Part shown: piece by piece, positions 28,143-36,788 of the stretch | Position numbering within the stretch: the first letter of the stretch is position 1 | Layout of the letters: each line of letters opens with the position of its first letter | Assembly: GCF_000745425.1 (NCBI RefSeq) | Contig: NZ_JQJH01000003.1 | Location: 248,001-312,000 of the forward strand | Direction: 5' to 3' | From: Beijerinckia mobilis | Lineage (GTDB): Bacteria; Pseudomonadota; Alphaproteobacteria; Rhizobiales; Beijerinckiaceae | Length of the DNA stretch: 64,000 nt | Program-made: the position numbers and the translations under genes | The notes under the pieces: model-generated | Told to the model about the DNA's origin: nothing | Database searches by the model: none | Seen by the model: the letters and a program-made list of their open reading frames with translations, nothing else

Positions 28143-28457
28143 AGGGGTTCATCCTTCCCGATACGAAAGCTGGAGCGTGTGAATAGTAAAGGGATTCTCC
28201 TTGCGATGGGAAGGCGTTCGGCAATCGTCGAGGAAGACCATTTCCGTTGAGGCGCATCGTCAGATGCGGGAGGACTGGCGCGATCGTGCGGTGTGGAAGG
28301 ATGACCTCTGCCCCCAAGTGGAAAAATCTGCCGTGCACATCGATTTCCTGCACCTGCATGTTGAGCGGAATCGAGGCTTCGATTTTCTGCCATTGACACA
28401 GCGACGAGGCTTATGGGATGGAGGAATGGCTCCGGGGCCAGAGGCCATCGGGCAGGA
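28143..28457. other. intergenic stretch between the amidase gene and tRNA-Val
   Basis: About 315 bases with promoters expected for both flanks. No supported gene or structured RNA was found. Confidence 0.45.
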
Positions 28458-28533
28458 GGGCGGTTAGCTCAGTTGGTAGAGCATCTCGTTTACACCGAGA
28501 GGGTCGGCGGTTCGAGCCCGTCACCGCCTACCA
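28458..28533 (+). tRNA. tRNA-Val (UAC)
   Basis: A complete 76-base cloverleaf. The acceptor stem GGGCGGT pairs with ACCGCCT (one G-U at the end), the D arm is GCTCAGTTGGTAGAGC, the anticodon loop is TTTACAC with anticodon TAC, the T arm carries GGTTCGAGCC, and CCA is encoded. Confidence 0.97.
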
Positions 28534-28634
28534 GGGATAGCAGCGGCTTACCCCATCAGCTTCAGAAACTACCTCGGCACCTCCGGCCGTGAGCCAGGCG
28601 CATGACGCAGGCCCGCCTTCGTGGCCGAGGGCAA

Positions 28635-28844
28635 TTATATCACTTCCCTCATGTAGGAATGCTCAAGGTAACAGCTGCGGCAGCGCGTGCTGCAATACAT
28701 GCCGGTCCGATCGCTATAAAAGGTATTGCGACCGCGTTTTATCTTTTCAAAACTATAAGCGAAAATCAGAACGATGACCGCCCAGGCAAAGCCTATGAAA
28801 TTCAAAATCAAGGCGGCTTTAAATAGCTTATTCAATAAATACAT
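28635..28844 (-). CDS. possible small membrane protein
   Basis: A 69-codon frame starting MYLLNKLFKA with GAGG eight bases before the ATG. It has one strong membrane segment (ALILNFIGFAWAVIVLIFAY) followed by a basic tail with three cysteines (GMYCSTRCRSCY). No family is recognised. An upstream extension to 28955 is open but has no ribosome-binding site. The hydrophobic pattern favours a real product, but coding status is uncertain. Confidence 0.35.
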   Translation of the reverse strand: MYLLNKLFKAALILNFIGFAWAVIVLIFAYSFEKIKRGRNTFYSDRTGMYCSTRCRSCYLEHSYMREVI

Positions 28845-28975
28845 CTGAAAACCTCGAAAGGTTGCTGCAGCGGCAGCGGCCTTGATCACCAATGCGATTG
28901 CGTTAGTGCCGCTGCAGCCGAGAACGTGTCGGATCAATCCGAAATCGTTCTCCATCCTATGCCGGGACTAAACAG

Positions 28976-29404
28976 CTAACCTTTCTTGAAGAATCGGTCA
29001 TGCAGCACCATGCCGGTGACCATGGCAAGAACGAAGAGCGCTGTCTGCCAGAGGCCCTGCGACAGCGACGCGATGGCCGGGCCAGGGCAGAAGCCGGCGA
29101 GACCCCAGCCGATTCCGAAGAGTGCGGAGCCGATGATCAGCGGGCTGTCGATTCGCTTGCTCGTCGGTAAATAGAAGGTCCATTCAAAGACTGGATGCTG
29201 CATGCGCTTTGCGAGCGTCACACCGCAAAAGGCGACGACAACGGCCCCCCCGAGAACGAAGGCAAGCGTCGGATCCCAGGCGCCGAAAATGTCGAGAAAA
29301 CCCTGGACGCGCACCGGATTGAGCATGCCCGAAAGTGACAGCCCGAAACCGAAGATGAGGCCACATAGGAGGGCGGTCGCGATCCGTATGATCTGATTAT
29401 TCAT
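28976..29404 (-). CDS. YeeE/YedE-type membrane protein (DUF6691-like)
   Basis: The second half of a split YeeE/YedE transporter pair, 142 residues with about four helices. Conserved family blocks are [20 protein letters not shown] near 20-40 and [19 protein letters not shown] near 99-117, where the cysteine is expected to handle sulfur. The ATG at 29402-29404 overlaps the stop of the partner gene by four bases. YeeE proteins import thiosulfate; related pairs are linked to sulfide or persulfide handling. The upstream open frame beyond this ATG is only a shadow of the partner gene. Confidence 0.88.
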   Translation of the reverse strand: MNNQIIRIATALLCGLIFGFGLSLSGMLNPVRVQGFLDIFGAWDPTLAFVLGGAVVVAFCGVTLAKRMQHPVFEWTFYLPTSKRIDSPLIIGSALFGIGWGLAGFCPGPAIASLSQGLWQTALFVLAMVTGMVLHDRFFKKG

Positions 29405-29811
29405 AGGCTGAACTTTCTCAAAAGGGTGACGGTGATGACGCCCGCGACAAGGAAGGTGACGACGGCGGCGAAGGAGCGCGGTGATAGGCGCGCGAGCCCC
29501 AGCACGCCATGGCCGCTCGTGCAGCCGGAGCCAAGGCGGGTGCCAAAACCGACCAGAAGCCCGGCGGCGATCAGAAGCGGCCAAGGGGCGGTAATCGTGA
29601 TTACAGGCGGATGGCCGAAAACCATGGTGTACAGCACCGGCCCGAGAATCAGTCCGAGAATGAAGGCGCCATTGGTGGGCAGTTGGTCCCCAGCCAGCAG
29701 GCGTCCGAGAATGCCGCTGATGCCCGCGATGCGCCCGTTGAGCAGCAACAGCAGGGCGGCTGCAAGTCCGATGAAAAGGCCGCCGGCCAAGCCTAGCCAA
29801 TAAGAACTCAT
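29401..29811 (-). CDS. YeeE/YedE-family membrane protein
   Basis: The first half of the pair, 136 residues, with helices flanking the conserved [20 protein letters not shown] motif whose cysteine is the functional residue in YeeE/YedE transporters. The start ATG at 29811 has GAGGGA nine bases upstream. Translational overlap with the next gene implies a heteromeric complex. No rhodanese, ArsR-type (BigR) or persulfide dioxygenase gene is adjacent, although such neighbours are common. Confidence 0.88.
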   Translation of the reverse strand: MSSYWLGLAGGLFIGLAAALLLLLNGRIAGISGILGRLLAGDQLPTNGAFILGLILGPVLYTMVFGHPPVITITAPWPLLIAAGLLVGFGTRLGSGCTSGHGVLGLARLSPRSFAAVVTFLVAGVITVTLLRKFSL

Positions 29812-29923
29812 GCAAAATCCCTCGTGCTTTGGATAAGCGCCTGTACCCGAACCCCCAATGGAATTCGGGTCGTGTTCTTGCAAATCATTCCATCCCGGGG
29901 ATTTGCAAGAGTGTACCGTATTA

Positions 29924-30037
29924 TACCAAGTCTCACTGATCCCAACCTGTTGGGATCAGTGAGGTTCGGCGGAAAGCCGCCGCCCCGCAGTCGCGGGGAT
30001 CAGTCTCAATGAGTCATGCTCATTGAGACTGGGCATT
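29924..30037. repeat. multi-hairpin palindromic repeat, copy 2
   Basis: Four perfect stem-loops in a row. CTCACTGATCCCAAC is mirrored at 29932-29963 around CT. GGCGG-AAA-GCCGCC lies at 29968-29981 and CCCCGC-AGTC-GCGGGG at 29983-29998. AGTCTCAATGAG and CTCATTGAGACT are mirrored at 30002-30030. The element is bordered by ATACCAAG on the left. Hairpins 1 to 3 correspond to those at 4001-4070; the arms differ by compensatory changes, meaning both arms of a stem changed together. It lies between the YeeE pair and the flippase gene. Confidence 0.88.
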
Positions 30038-30070
30038 AATTCTATTCTACCGGGAAATCTCTACGCGTGC

Positions 30071-31489
30071 CTATGCGCGTATACGGGCTTTGATGATGCC
30101 GCGGAGCCCCGCAAAATCGAAGCCCAGCGTCACCACAGCAAAGACGGCGAGCCCCAGACAAGTCTGTAATGCGAGGGTCGTAAGACCTGGTTCGCGGCCG
30201 CGCAATGGCAAAAGGACGCTGGCCATGAGGCCGGTGGCGAGCAGGGCAATGAGGACATCGCGCCAATGTGGCCATTGTGGCCGTGTGACACCGGCGAAAC
30301 AGACGAGAGAGACCATGGCTGCCAGCATCGCTCCAGCTTGAGCGATGGCCAGACTCGATGCATCCGGATTGCGCGGCAGGACATAGACGAGAATCGGATC
30401 GACGATACAGGCGATCACCGCCGCGGCGATGAGTGGCATCGTACGTTTCTCGATCTGGAAGATCGGGGTGATGGCGAATTGAATGAGCGCCGAACAGAAC
30501 AAGCCCGTCAGCATCAACGGTAGAAGCAGGGCAAACGGGCCGCGAAATTCCGCCGGCACAAGAATGGTCTCAATCGATGGAAGCGTGAGCCAGAGGCCTG
30601 TGCAGGAGGCGAGAACCACCGAAAAAATGATGGCAATATTGGTGGCTAGGCGCTGACGTCCACGATGCGGGCCGAGCAATTCATGGGCTGCGACCGCAAT
30701 CTGGAACAGAACCACATCGAGTGCCGAACCGATCGCCTGGATCGCCTTGGCGCCGAAATCGAAGGCGAGAGAAAATTGGCCGGTCTCCGAAAAGCCGTAC
30801 AAAATCGCGATCAGCGACCGGTTGGCGAGAGGAATGGAGAGATAGAGCAGATTGGCGCAGACGATCGGCAGGCTGTAACGCACGACCATGCTGGCGGTGG
30901 CGAATTGCGGTAGCGCCTTACCGCCATCAATGTCGTCATGAGGCAAGGCGCCTTGCGCGGCAAGCACAGCGGCGCAAAGGCTGAGCGCCGCGCCGATCAA
31001 GGTCAGAATGGCCGAATTGTACCAGAAGGCTGCGCCGCCCATCAGAACGGCGCCGAGCAGGCTCTTGATCAGGACCAGCTGGACATAATGGTTGTTCTGG
31101 AAACGTGCCCGGGCGAGAGCAGCATGGTAATCGAACAGGCCGTTGGCGACGGCAATGAACAAAGCCAGCGCGATGAAGGAATTGGAGAGGGTAAAACGGA
31201 TCCCGGAAAGCATCAGAAGCGTGCCGCCGACCCCGATGCCGCATCCGAGCAGGCGGAAGGAGACTTCCAGCGTCGGCCGAAGATCGGGCATTTCGCGCTG
31301 TGATTTCTGTGAATAGAAACGCGTCGCGCCGAGTCGTATCCAGTCGAAGAAAGCAGTCTGTACGGCGATAGCCGTCGCATGGGTCAAAGCGAAACGGCCA
31401 TATTCCTCTGGCCCGAGAAATTTCGCGATCAACAGGCCGACCGCGAAATTGAAGAGGATATTGCATAAAAAGGCGAGAAAAACGCTCAT
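30071..31489 (-). CDS. polysaccharide biosynthesis flippase (Wzx-like)
   Basis: A 472-residue inner-membrane protein with about 12-14 helices and the MATE-like/MVF flippase start pattern (NILFNFAVGLLIAKFLGPEE followed by YGRFALTHATAIA). Such proteins flip lipid-linked oligosaccharide units to the periplasmic face. No glycosyltransferase or polymerase genes are adjacent, so its polymer is unknown. The start ATG is at 31487-31489. Confidence 0.85.
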   Translation of the reverse strand: MSVFLAFLCNILFNFAVGLLIAKFLGPEEYGRFALTHATAIAVQTAFFDWIRLGATRFYSQKSQREMPDLRPTLEVSFRLLGCGIGVGGTLLMLSGIRFTLSNSFIALALFIAVANGLFDYHAALARARFQNNHYVQLVLIKSLLGAVLMGGAAFWYNSAILTLIGAALSLCAAVLAAQGALPHDDIDGGKALPQFATASMVVRYSLPIVCANLLYLSIPLANRSLIAILYGFSETGQFSLAFDFGAKAIQAIGSALDVVLFQIAVAAHELLGPHRGRQRLATNIAIIFSVVLASCTGLWLTLPSIETILVPAEFRGPFALLLPLMLTGLFCSALIQFAITPIFQIEKRTMPLIAAAVIACIVDPILVYVLPRNPDASSLAIAQAGAMLAAMVSLVCFAGVTRPQWPHWRDVLIALLATGLMASVLLPLRGREPGLTTLALQTCLGLAVFAVVTLGFDFAGLRGIIKARIRA

Positions 31490-31643
31490 GAACCGGGAAA
31501 AACCGAACTGGGCCTGAGAAGATTCGTGGCGGCTGAAGCAAGCACGCGGGGCTTACCGCGTTCCGCCGGGACTACCATTTTCGTTTCTGGCACAGGATCA
31601 TGAAATCCAAAAATCGGCATTTCGGGGGTCATCTCGGCAAATA

Positions 31644-31699
31644 ATACCAAATCTCGATAAGCACGCCCCCCCGAGAGTCGGATTTCCGAGATTTGGTAT
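31644..31699. repeat. 13-bp inverted repeat with TACCAAATCTCG ends
   Basis: ATACCAAATCTCG (31644-31656) is perfectly mirrored by CGAGATTTGGTAT (31687-31699) with 30 bases between. The ends resemble the ATACCAAGTCTC border of the multi-hairpin repeat. It lies 18 bases after the stop of the TiaS-like gene (minus strand) and may act as its transcript end or be a small MITE-like element. Confidence 0.7.
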
Positions 31700-31717
31700 G
31701 AGCCGATGATTGAGCTG

Positions 31718-32449
31718 TTATTCGGCAATGTCGGCGTCGCGCGGCTTTTTGCCAGGGGCTGTCCAGGAGCCGTTTTCGAGTGAAACCGGTACAATGGGGC
31801 GGCCGCCCCACAGGCGTGGGCTCAGCCAGCCGTTGGTGGTGATCATCGCACGCGCGGGCGGAACGCTGGCATCCTGATCGAGTGCTACTGGAAGCAGCCC
31901 ATGGGCGATCAGGGCTTCGACGCTTACCGGGTCGGGCAGGCGGCGCAAACCGTTGAATTCCAGGAAGCGGCCAGACCAGCCATAAGCTGTCAGGGCAACG
32001 GCGGCGAGCGCGCCGATGACGCCGTCCTCGGTGCCGCCAAGACCTTCGAGATGAATGCCTGCCTCGGCGGCCGTCGTCCGCGCCTGCTGCTGTGTGACGA
32101 TATCCTGCGTGCAGGCCAGGCCAAAGGCAATCACGGCTGGCGTGCAATGATCCGGAACGGTCACACAGAGGCCTGGATCGCTTCCGGGGCTTGCGAGAAG
32201 TTTGATATGCTCCCTGGCGCGTTGGGTGACGTCTGGTATTTGCGCCTCATTGTCGAGATCGACGGCGACGCAGGCCGGGCTGTTGTGGGATGTATAGGGA
32301 ATGCGGGCATCAACCAGAAGCTGGTGCCGCAAAACACCCCAAAGGCGCACGCCCGCCGGGAGCTTTTTTTCGAACATGCGGGCAAGGCGTCCGGTGCCGA
32401 TCGGCGCGCCCAGCACGTCCGTATCGTCGATGCCGATCAACAAACGCAT
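31718..32449 (-). CDS. TiaS-like protein (IDDTD N-terminal motif), function unknown
   Basis: A 243-residue soluble protein that begins MRLLIGIDDTDVLGAPIGTG, the acidic nucleotide/metal-binding motif of the archaeal tRNA(Ile2) agmatidine synthetase TiaS N-terminal region. It continues with HQLLVDARIPYTSHNSPACV, also TiaS-like. The OB-fold and zinc ribbon of TiaS are absent, so tRNA modification is unlikely. The ATG at 32449 starts 26 bases after the binding-protein stop; an upstream frame inside that gene is not needed. Operon position behind a TonB receptor and a metal-type binding protein suggests a role in handling or modifying the imported ligand, perhaps ATP-dependent. This is inference. 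Confidence 0.8.
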   Translation of the reverse strand: MRLLIGIDDTDVLGAPIGTGRLARMFEKKLPAGVRLWGVLRHQLLVDARIPYTSHNSPACVAVDLDNEAQIPDVTQRAREHIKLLASPGSDPGLCVTVPDHCTPAVIAFGLACTQDIVTQQQARTTAAEAGIHLEGLGGTEDGVIGALAAVALTAYGWSGRFLEFNGLRRLPDPVSVEALIAHGLLPVALDQDASVPPARAMITTNGWLSPRLWGGRPIVPVSLENGSWTAPGKKPRDADIAE

Positions 32450-32474
32450 GATGCGTGTTTCCAATATGCTTTGT

Positions 32475-33506
32475 TCAATGCAGGAGTTGCTCGATCTCTT
32501 TATCGCTGGGATCGCTGCCAAAGAAAAGCCGAAGGAATGCACGTGTATCCGCTATCCGATCGAAAGGAAGCCGGTCCGGATAGAGACTATGGGCGAGCCA
32601 TTGGATGCCGAGTGCACGCATGACGCTCGGCGGCCTGTCGAGCCAGTTGAAAGGAAAATGCGGCACGATGGTGATATGTTCCTTTTGGACGGCCTCGACA
32701 TGCCGCCAGTTGGGGTCAGCTGCAACCGCCCGGCCGAAATCGGGATCCTGGACCAGAAGCAGATCCGGCCGCTCGGCGATGATCTGTTCCAGCGTGACAC
32801 GGTCCATGCCCATATGGGTCGTCTGCTCGCAATGATGAACGGCCTCACCGCCGGCAAGGATGACGGGCTCGATGTGAAAGGATGTATCGCATTCCGTGGC
32901 GAGACCGTCGGGCGATTCCGCATAATAGACGCGGATTTTCTTATCCGCAGACAGGCTTCCGACGGCGTCTTTCACACCGGCCAGCGCGGCTTCGATATAG
33001 GCGGCGAGTTTTTCCGCGCGTTCTTCACGGTGCAACAAGGTTCCAAGGAACCGCAAGGCTGCGGGATAACCGGCAAGCGTATTCATTTCAACGAAGAGGA
33101 CAGGCAATCCGGTTCCGCTGAACTGGCGTAGCGTGCGATCCGTATCGCCCATTGGATCGATCCAGGCGAGAATGACGTCTGGATGCAGAGCCATGACTTC
33201 TTCAGGGTTGAGCGAACGGCCGCGTCCGGGCATGCCGCCCAGCACGGGCAGCGCGCGCAGCGAAGGGTCGAGAAAAGGCTTGGCGGATTCGGAGATGGGG
33301 AAATTGGTCGCGGCGAGCAGATCGGGCGCCAGCGCGTAGAGCAGCACCGTCAAGGGATAGGAAGCGGAAAAGACCTTGTCGATCTTGTCCGGAACGATGA
33401 CCTCGCGGCCTTTCATGTCGGTGATGGTGCGCGCCTGTGTTGTGGTGCAAAGGCCGAGAAGCACAATGACGAGGCTTATCAACGTGCGTGCAAGGAGTTT
33501 TGTCAT
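32475..33506 (-). CDS. periplasmic binding protein, iron/metal-complex class
   Basis: A 343-residue cluster-III binding protein. The signal peptide (LISLVIVLLGLCTTTQA) is followed by RTITDMKGREVIVPDKIDKV and two alpha/beta lobes. A conspicuous His/Cys-containing stretch (ATECDTSFHIEPVILAGGEA, then VHHCEQ) lies near residues 211-236 and could bind metal directly. It is transcribed with the TonB receptor upstream and the TiaS-like gene downstream on the minus strand. No permease or ATPase gene is adjacent; those at 4.5-6.3 kb are candidates. The ligand is unknown. Confidence 0.87.
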   Translation of the reverse strand: MTKLLARTLISLVIVLLGLCTTTQARTITDMKGREVIVPDKIDKVFSASYPLTVLLYALAPDLLAATNFPISESAKPFLDPSLRALPVLGGMPGRGRSLNPEEVMALHPDVILAWIDPMGDTDRTLRQFSGTGLPVLFVEMNTLAGYPAALRFLGTLLHREERAEKLAAYIEAALAGVKDAVGSLSADKKIRVYYAESPDGLATECDTSFHIEPVILAGGEAVHHCEQTTHMGMDRVTLEQIIAERPDLLLVQDPDFGRAVAADPNWRHVEAVQKEHITIVPHFPFNWLDRPPSVMRALGIQWLAHSLYPDRLPFDRIADTRAFLRLFFGSDPSDKEIEQLLH

Positions 33507-33649
33507 GCGGCATCATCATCCATAATTGTGTATGTGATGGACAGATGCGCTCATGTCCCCATTTTTGCGGAACACAAGGCTCTGCCCGATAGGATGTTGG
33601 CCATGTCGAACGATGGAACCTGTCGCGATGCGTCGGCACAGCCCGGATT

Positions 33650-35881
33650 CTAGAACGAAATCACCAATTCACCGCCATAAGTGGCGCCCCAGGCTGGATA
33701 GCCATAGACGGTTTGATATTTTCTGTCGGTGATGTTGCGTCCATAAACCGATATGCGCGTATCAGAGAGTCCCAGCTTGAAGCCATAGCTGCAGCTCAGA
33801 TCGATGACCACGGCATCGCCGACCTGATGATAGCCGCCATCCGCCGAATTGAAATTCGACAGATAGGGTGAAAAATAATTCAGGGCGACAGTACCACTGA
33901 AACTGTCCCAGGATTGTGTCAGTGTGAAATTGACGATATCGCGCGCCAATGTCGCTCCATAGACGGCGATGGAGGAGCTCGAAGCCTGTCCAAGATGCAT
34001 CCAGCTCGCGCGATAGGTCATCGGGCCGAGATCATTTGGATTGGCATAGTCCTTTCCGAACCAATCCGTCGGCAGCACGGTGCCATGGGCCAGCAGTTCG
34101 AAACCACTGCGATGCGTATCTGATTGCGACCAAATTGCGGTCTGATAGCCGTTGATTGTCTGGTAGCTCGTCGGAGTCTTGTCGTTGGCGACATGAACGT
34201 CAAAATAGTTGAAACCCGGTTGGAAATAGGGAGCAATCGGCGCGTCTATTCCAACCTCCCATTTGTTCTGGGTTTCGGGACTAAGTGTCGTGCCATTGGT
34301 CGTGATCACGGTCATTGGCAATCCGGCCTGTTCCGTATGAGAATAACGCGCGGTGGCCAGCAATTGCGGCAAGACTTTCCACGCACCGCCAGCCGCATAA
34401 TTGAGTGCCAGCGGCAGTTGCCGATTGTAGAAATAGGAATAGGTCGTAGTGCCGGAGCTGGAACTCGTTCCTTTTCCGCTGCCCGTGCCGTTACCGGCCC
34501 CAGTGCCTCCACCTGTTCCGGAGCCTGAGCCTGAACCGCTTCCCGAACTGTTGTTTCCGCTGCCGCTTCCCATATTATAAAGATCAATGCCTTGATTGAT
34601 GGTGCGATCATCAACCCGCGCGGAAGCGTCGAGTGTCAGGGCATCGTTGAAAAACTTGTGTTCGAGATTACCGTAGCCGCTCAAAATTGATTCGGAATGT
34701 GCATAGCCGGAGTAGAACAGCTGACCATTTGGTGAATCATAGGTGAGATATTGTGTGCCGAGCTGCAGCAATGTATCGCCCAAATTGACATTGTGCCGCA
34801 TATTGACATTGAAGATGTATGTTCTGTCAAAATTTGATGTAATTGTATTATTGTTGTAGCTCGCCTGGATGTTATTGGCGGAGACAAGATTATAGGAAAG
34901 CACCAGCGTGGTCGAATTGATCGCGTCCCAGGTGAACAGAGAGTTCGATGTCGCGACCAATGTGTCTATCGGCGAGTAGGACCATTGCTGCGCGACGAGC
35001 GTCGCGGTGTTCTCGCCTGCGGTCGCACGCTGGAATCCATAGCGCGCGTGATCCTGAAAGATCGAGAAATCGGTCCTGAAGCCGCCGTTGATGACACCGC
35101 CCGTCACCTGCGACGATTGCGTGTCGTTCCAGGCATTATAGCCGGAAGGACCATTGCTTTTACGATAGGCCAACAGACCGGAGACATAGGCGCTCGGCTC
35201 GTTCGGTCCGTCGATGAAAGTGGTGCCGGCATAACCTGAACTCGTAAAGGTCCCGAAATTTTCGACCCGCGCGCGAAATTGACCTTCGGTTCTTGCCGGT
35301 CTGTGTGTGCGGATGACGATGAAACCGCTGTTCAGCGCCCCCGAGGCGGAATCGATATTGGTCATCGGCCCGAGCGTGAGCGCGGTTGGGTCACGGATGA
35401 TATCGACCTGTTCGATGGCTGCGACAGGCAAGCTCTGCAGGACACGGCCTGCTGTTGCCAGAGGCATATAGGCGCCGTCGATAATGAAACCGTAATTGGA
35501 ATCGCCACGAATTTGAAGATTATTGGAGAGTTTACGGCCTTGGTAGGTTGGCAGGACGCCGGTCGCGTGACTCAAGAGATCGTAAATATCCCGAGGCTTC
35601 AGGTTTTCGATATCCGCACGTGTGAAGGTTTCTGTATGCGGCCGGCTGCTTGGAGCGACGCGAGCGAGATTGCTTGTGCTATCCGGCTTGAGATCGGTAC
35701 GGCTGAAGGGACCATTATCCGTAGTTGCTTCGATGGTAATGGGATCGATATTGACCGATGATGTCTGAGCGACCGAGCCCAAGGGAAACAAGATCACAAA
35801 GCTCGTGGTAAAGATCGAAAATCGGAAGTATTCCTGCCCTCCGCGGTACGCTAGCCTGCCCATGCTCCTCGCTTCCTTCAT
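33650..35881 (-). CDS. TonB-dependent outer-membrane receptor with Gly/Ser-rich insert
   Basis: A 743-residue receptor. A signal peptide ending in SVAQ is followed by a TonB-box-like DPITIEATT near 47-55. The plug domain runs about 80-200 (FTRADIENLKPRDIYDLLSH; LQIRGDSNYGFIIDGAYMPL), and then comes a 22-strand barrel closing with YGGELVISF. Within the barrel, about residues 436-477, is a low-complexity run of Gly, Ser, Thr and Asn, probably a surface loop. An alternative ATG at 35863 is possible. It leads the cluster receptor, binding protein, TiaS-like protein, so it should bring in the same ligand. A palindromic operator candidate lies upstream. Confidence 0.9.
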   Translation of the reverse strand: MKEARSMGRLAYRGGQEYFRFSIFTTSFVILFPLGSVAQTSSVNIDPITIEATTDNGPFSRTDLKPDSTSNLARVAPSSRPHTETFTRADIENLKPRDIYDLLSHATGVLPTYQGRKLSNNLQIRGDSNYGFIIDGAYMPLATAGRVLQSLPVAAIEQVDIIRDPTALTLGPMTNIDSASGALNSGFIVIRTHRPARTEGQFRARVENFGTFTSSGYAGTTFIDGPNEPSAYVSGLLAYRKSNGPSGYNAWNDTQSSQVTGGVINGGFRTDFSIFQDHARYGFQRATAGENTATLVAQQWSYSPIDTLVATSNSLFTWDAINSTTLVLSYNLVSANNIQASYNNNTITSNFDRTYIFNVNMRHNVNLGDTLLQLGTQYLTYDSPNGQLFYSGYAHSESILSGYGNLEHKFFNDALTLDASARVDDRTINQGIDLYNMGSGSGNNSSGSGSGSGSGTGGGTGAGNGTGSGKGTSSSSGTTTYSYFYNRQLPLALNYAAGGAWKVLPQLLATARYSHTEQAGLPMTVITTNGTTLSPETQNKWEVGIDAPIAPYFQPGFNYFDVHVANDKTPTSYQTINGYQTAIWSQSDTHRSGFELLAHGTVLPTDWFGKDYANPNDLGPMTYRASWMHLGQASSSSIAVYGATLARDIVNFTLTQSWDSFSGTVALNYFSPYLSNFNSADGGYHQVGDAVVIDLSCSYGFKLGLSDTRISVYGRNITDRKYQTVYGYPAWGATYGGELVISF

Positions 35882-35950
35882 TGCCTTCGCTCGAAGGAAG
35901 CATCTTCACGAAATGAAGAATGCGCTTGCTGCTTCCGTCAAGCTTTGGCT

Positions 35951-35975
35951 AGCTTATATATCTAAAGATATAGCT
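35951..35975. promoter_or_regulatory. palindromic operator candidate upstream of the TonB receptor gene
   Basis: AGCTTATATATCT and AGATATAGCT form a near-perfect AT-rich dyad (35951-35975), also flanked by two AGCTTTGG direct repeats. It sits about 70 bases upstream of the minus-strand start, a plausible repressor position. It matches neither the classical Fur box nor the Irr ICE motif as I know them. Confidence 0.45.
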
Positions 35976-36312
35976 TTGGAAGGGCATTCACGTGACAAAA
36001 TTCCGCGAGGAATTTCGCGCCAGAATCGACGGAAATGCGGGCAGGGCATCACCCGATTCATCGGATGCGGGAGCGATGCTTACTGGTTCCGTCAACGCGT
36101 TGAATTTTTCAGAAAACGGCATCCGCTTCCCAGTTTGATACTATATGGGGTTGGCCGCATTGTCCTTCCGTCCAGGAAGCAAGGAAGGACTTATTTCCGT
36201 TTGTCAGCGCGGTGTTCGGGGGGGGGGCTTCACGGTTTGAATGAGGATTCAAATTGCGTGAAAAGCTTTTGTTCTCCTTGAAAGAACTGTTTCGGAACCG
36301 TCCAAAAATGCT
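35976..36312. other. intergenic stretch with a G10 run
   Basis: No supported gene. It contains a homopolymer of ten G at 36218-36227, the longest single-base run I noticed in the window. Confidence 0.5.
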
Positions 36313-36525
36313 CTAAAAATCGCTGGCGATTCCGTTTTTTTCCCAATCGCCATAGCGGACCGGTTCGGGGCCATCTCGTCCATTGATTTCCTTGGGAACT
36401 GGCTGCCGCTGCGCATCCTGAAGCGCTCGCCTCTCCGCCGCTTCCGCCAATGCCCGTTTGGCGGCGTCCGAGAGGATTTTTTTCGGCGGTTCGGCTTCAT
36501 GTCCGGATGGCTTATCGGAGCTCAT
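36313..36525 (-). CDS. DUF1674 protein, Sdh assembly factor 4-like
   Basis: A 70-residue protein with the family tail KEINGRDGPEPVRYGDWEKN, then GIASDF at the C-terminus. The eukaryotic counterpart SDHAF4/Sdh8 binds flavinylated SdhA and helps assemble succinate dehydrogenase; the bacterial role is inferred from that. The Lys/Glu/Ala-rich N-terminus is probably unstructured. The ATG at 36525 has GAAAGGA seven bases upstream, better than the ATG at 36579. It is divergent from the rsmB gene, a pairing seen in many Rhizobiales. Confidence 0.9.
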   Translation of the reverse strand: MSSDKPSGHEAEPPKKILSDAAKRALAEAAERRALQDAQRQPVPKEINGRDGPEPVRYGDWEKNGIASDF

Positions 36526-36598
36526 GTCTGGTCCTTTCACAGGGCTGTTGGATCGTCCGATGACGGGTTCGAATTCCAATCCTGGAAATTTGTATTTT

Positions 36599-36626
36599 CA
36601 AGGACATATCAGCAAGGACATATCGG
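36599..36626. repeat. short tandem direct repeat
   Basis: CAAGGACATATCAG is followed directly by CAAGGACATATCGG in the DUF1674-rsmB intergenic region. It may simply be a small duplication. Confidence 0.6.
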
Positions 36627-36788
36627 ATTGTCCAAGGGTCGCCAAGCGCCATTTCCGGCTATTGCCGCATCAAGCCGGAGAGAGGAAACACCTTTGGGAA
36701 ATAATTCGATGCGTTTACAGACATTCTGAACATCCATTCCTGAACCCAAGCGGCGAGTGGGGCTCCGGCCTCAAGGAACGAGAGAAGC

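Noticed and set aside
28976-29815. Single 279-codon YeeE frame joining both YeeE/YedE halves
   Set aside because: Its first 137 residues are an out-of-frame reading of the partner gene; the true start is the ATG overlapping the partner stop.
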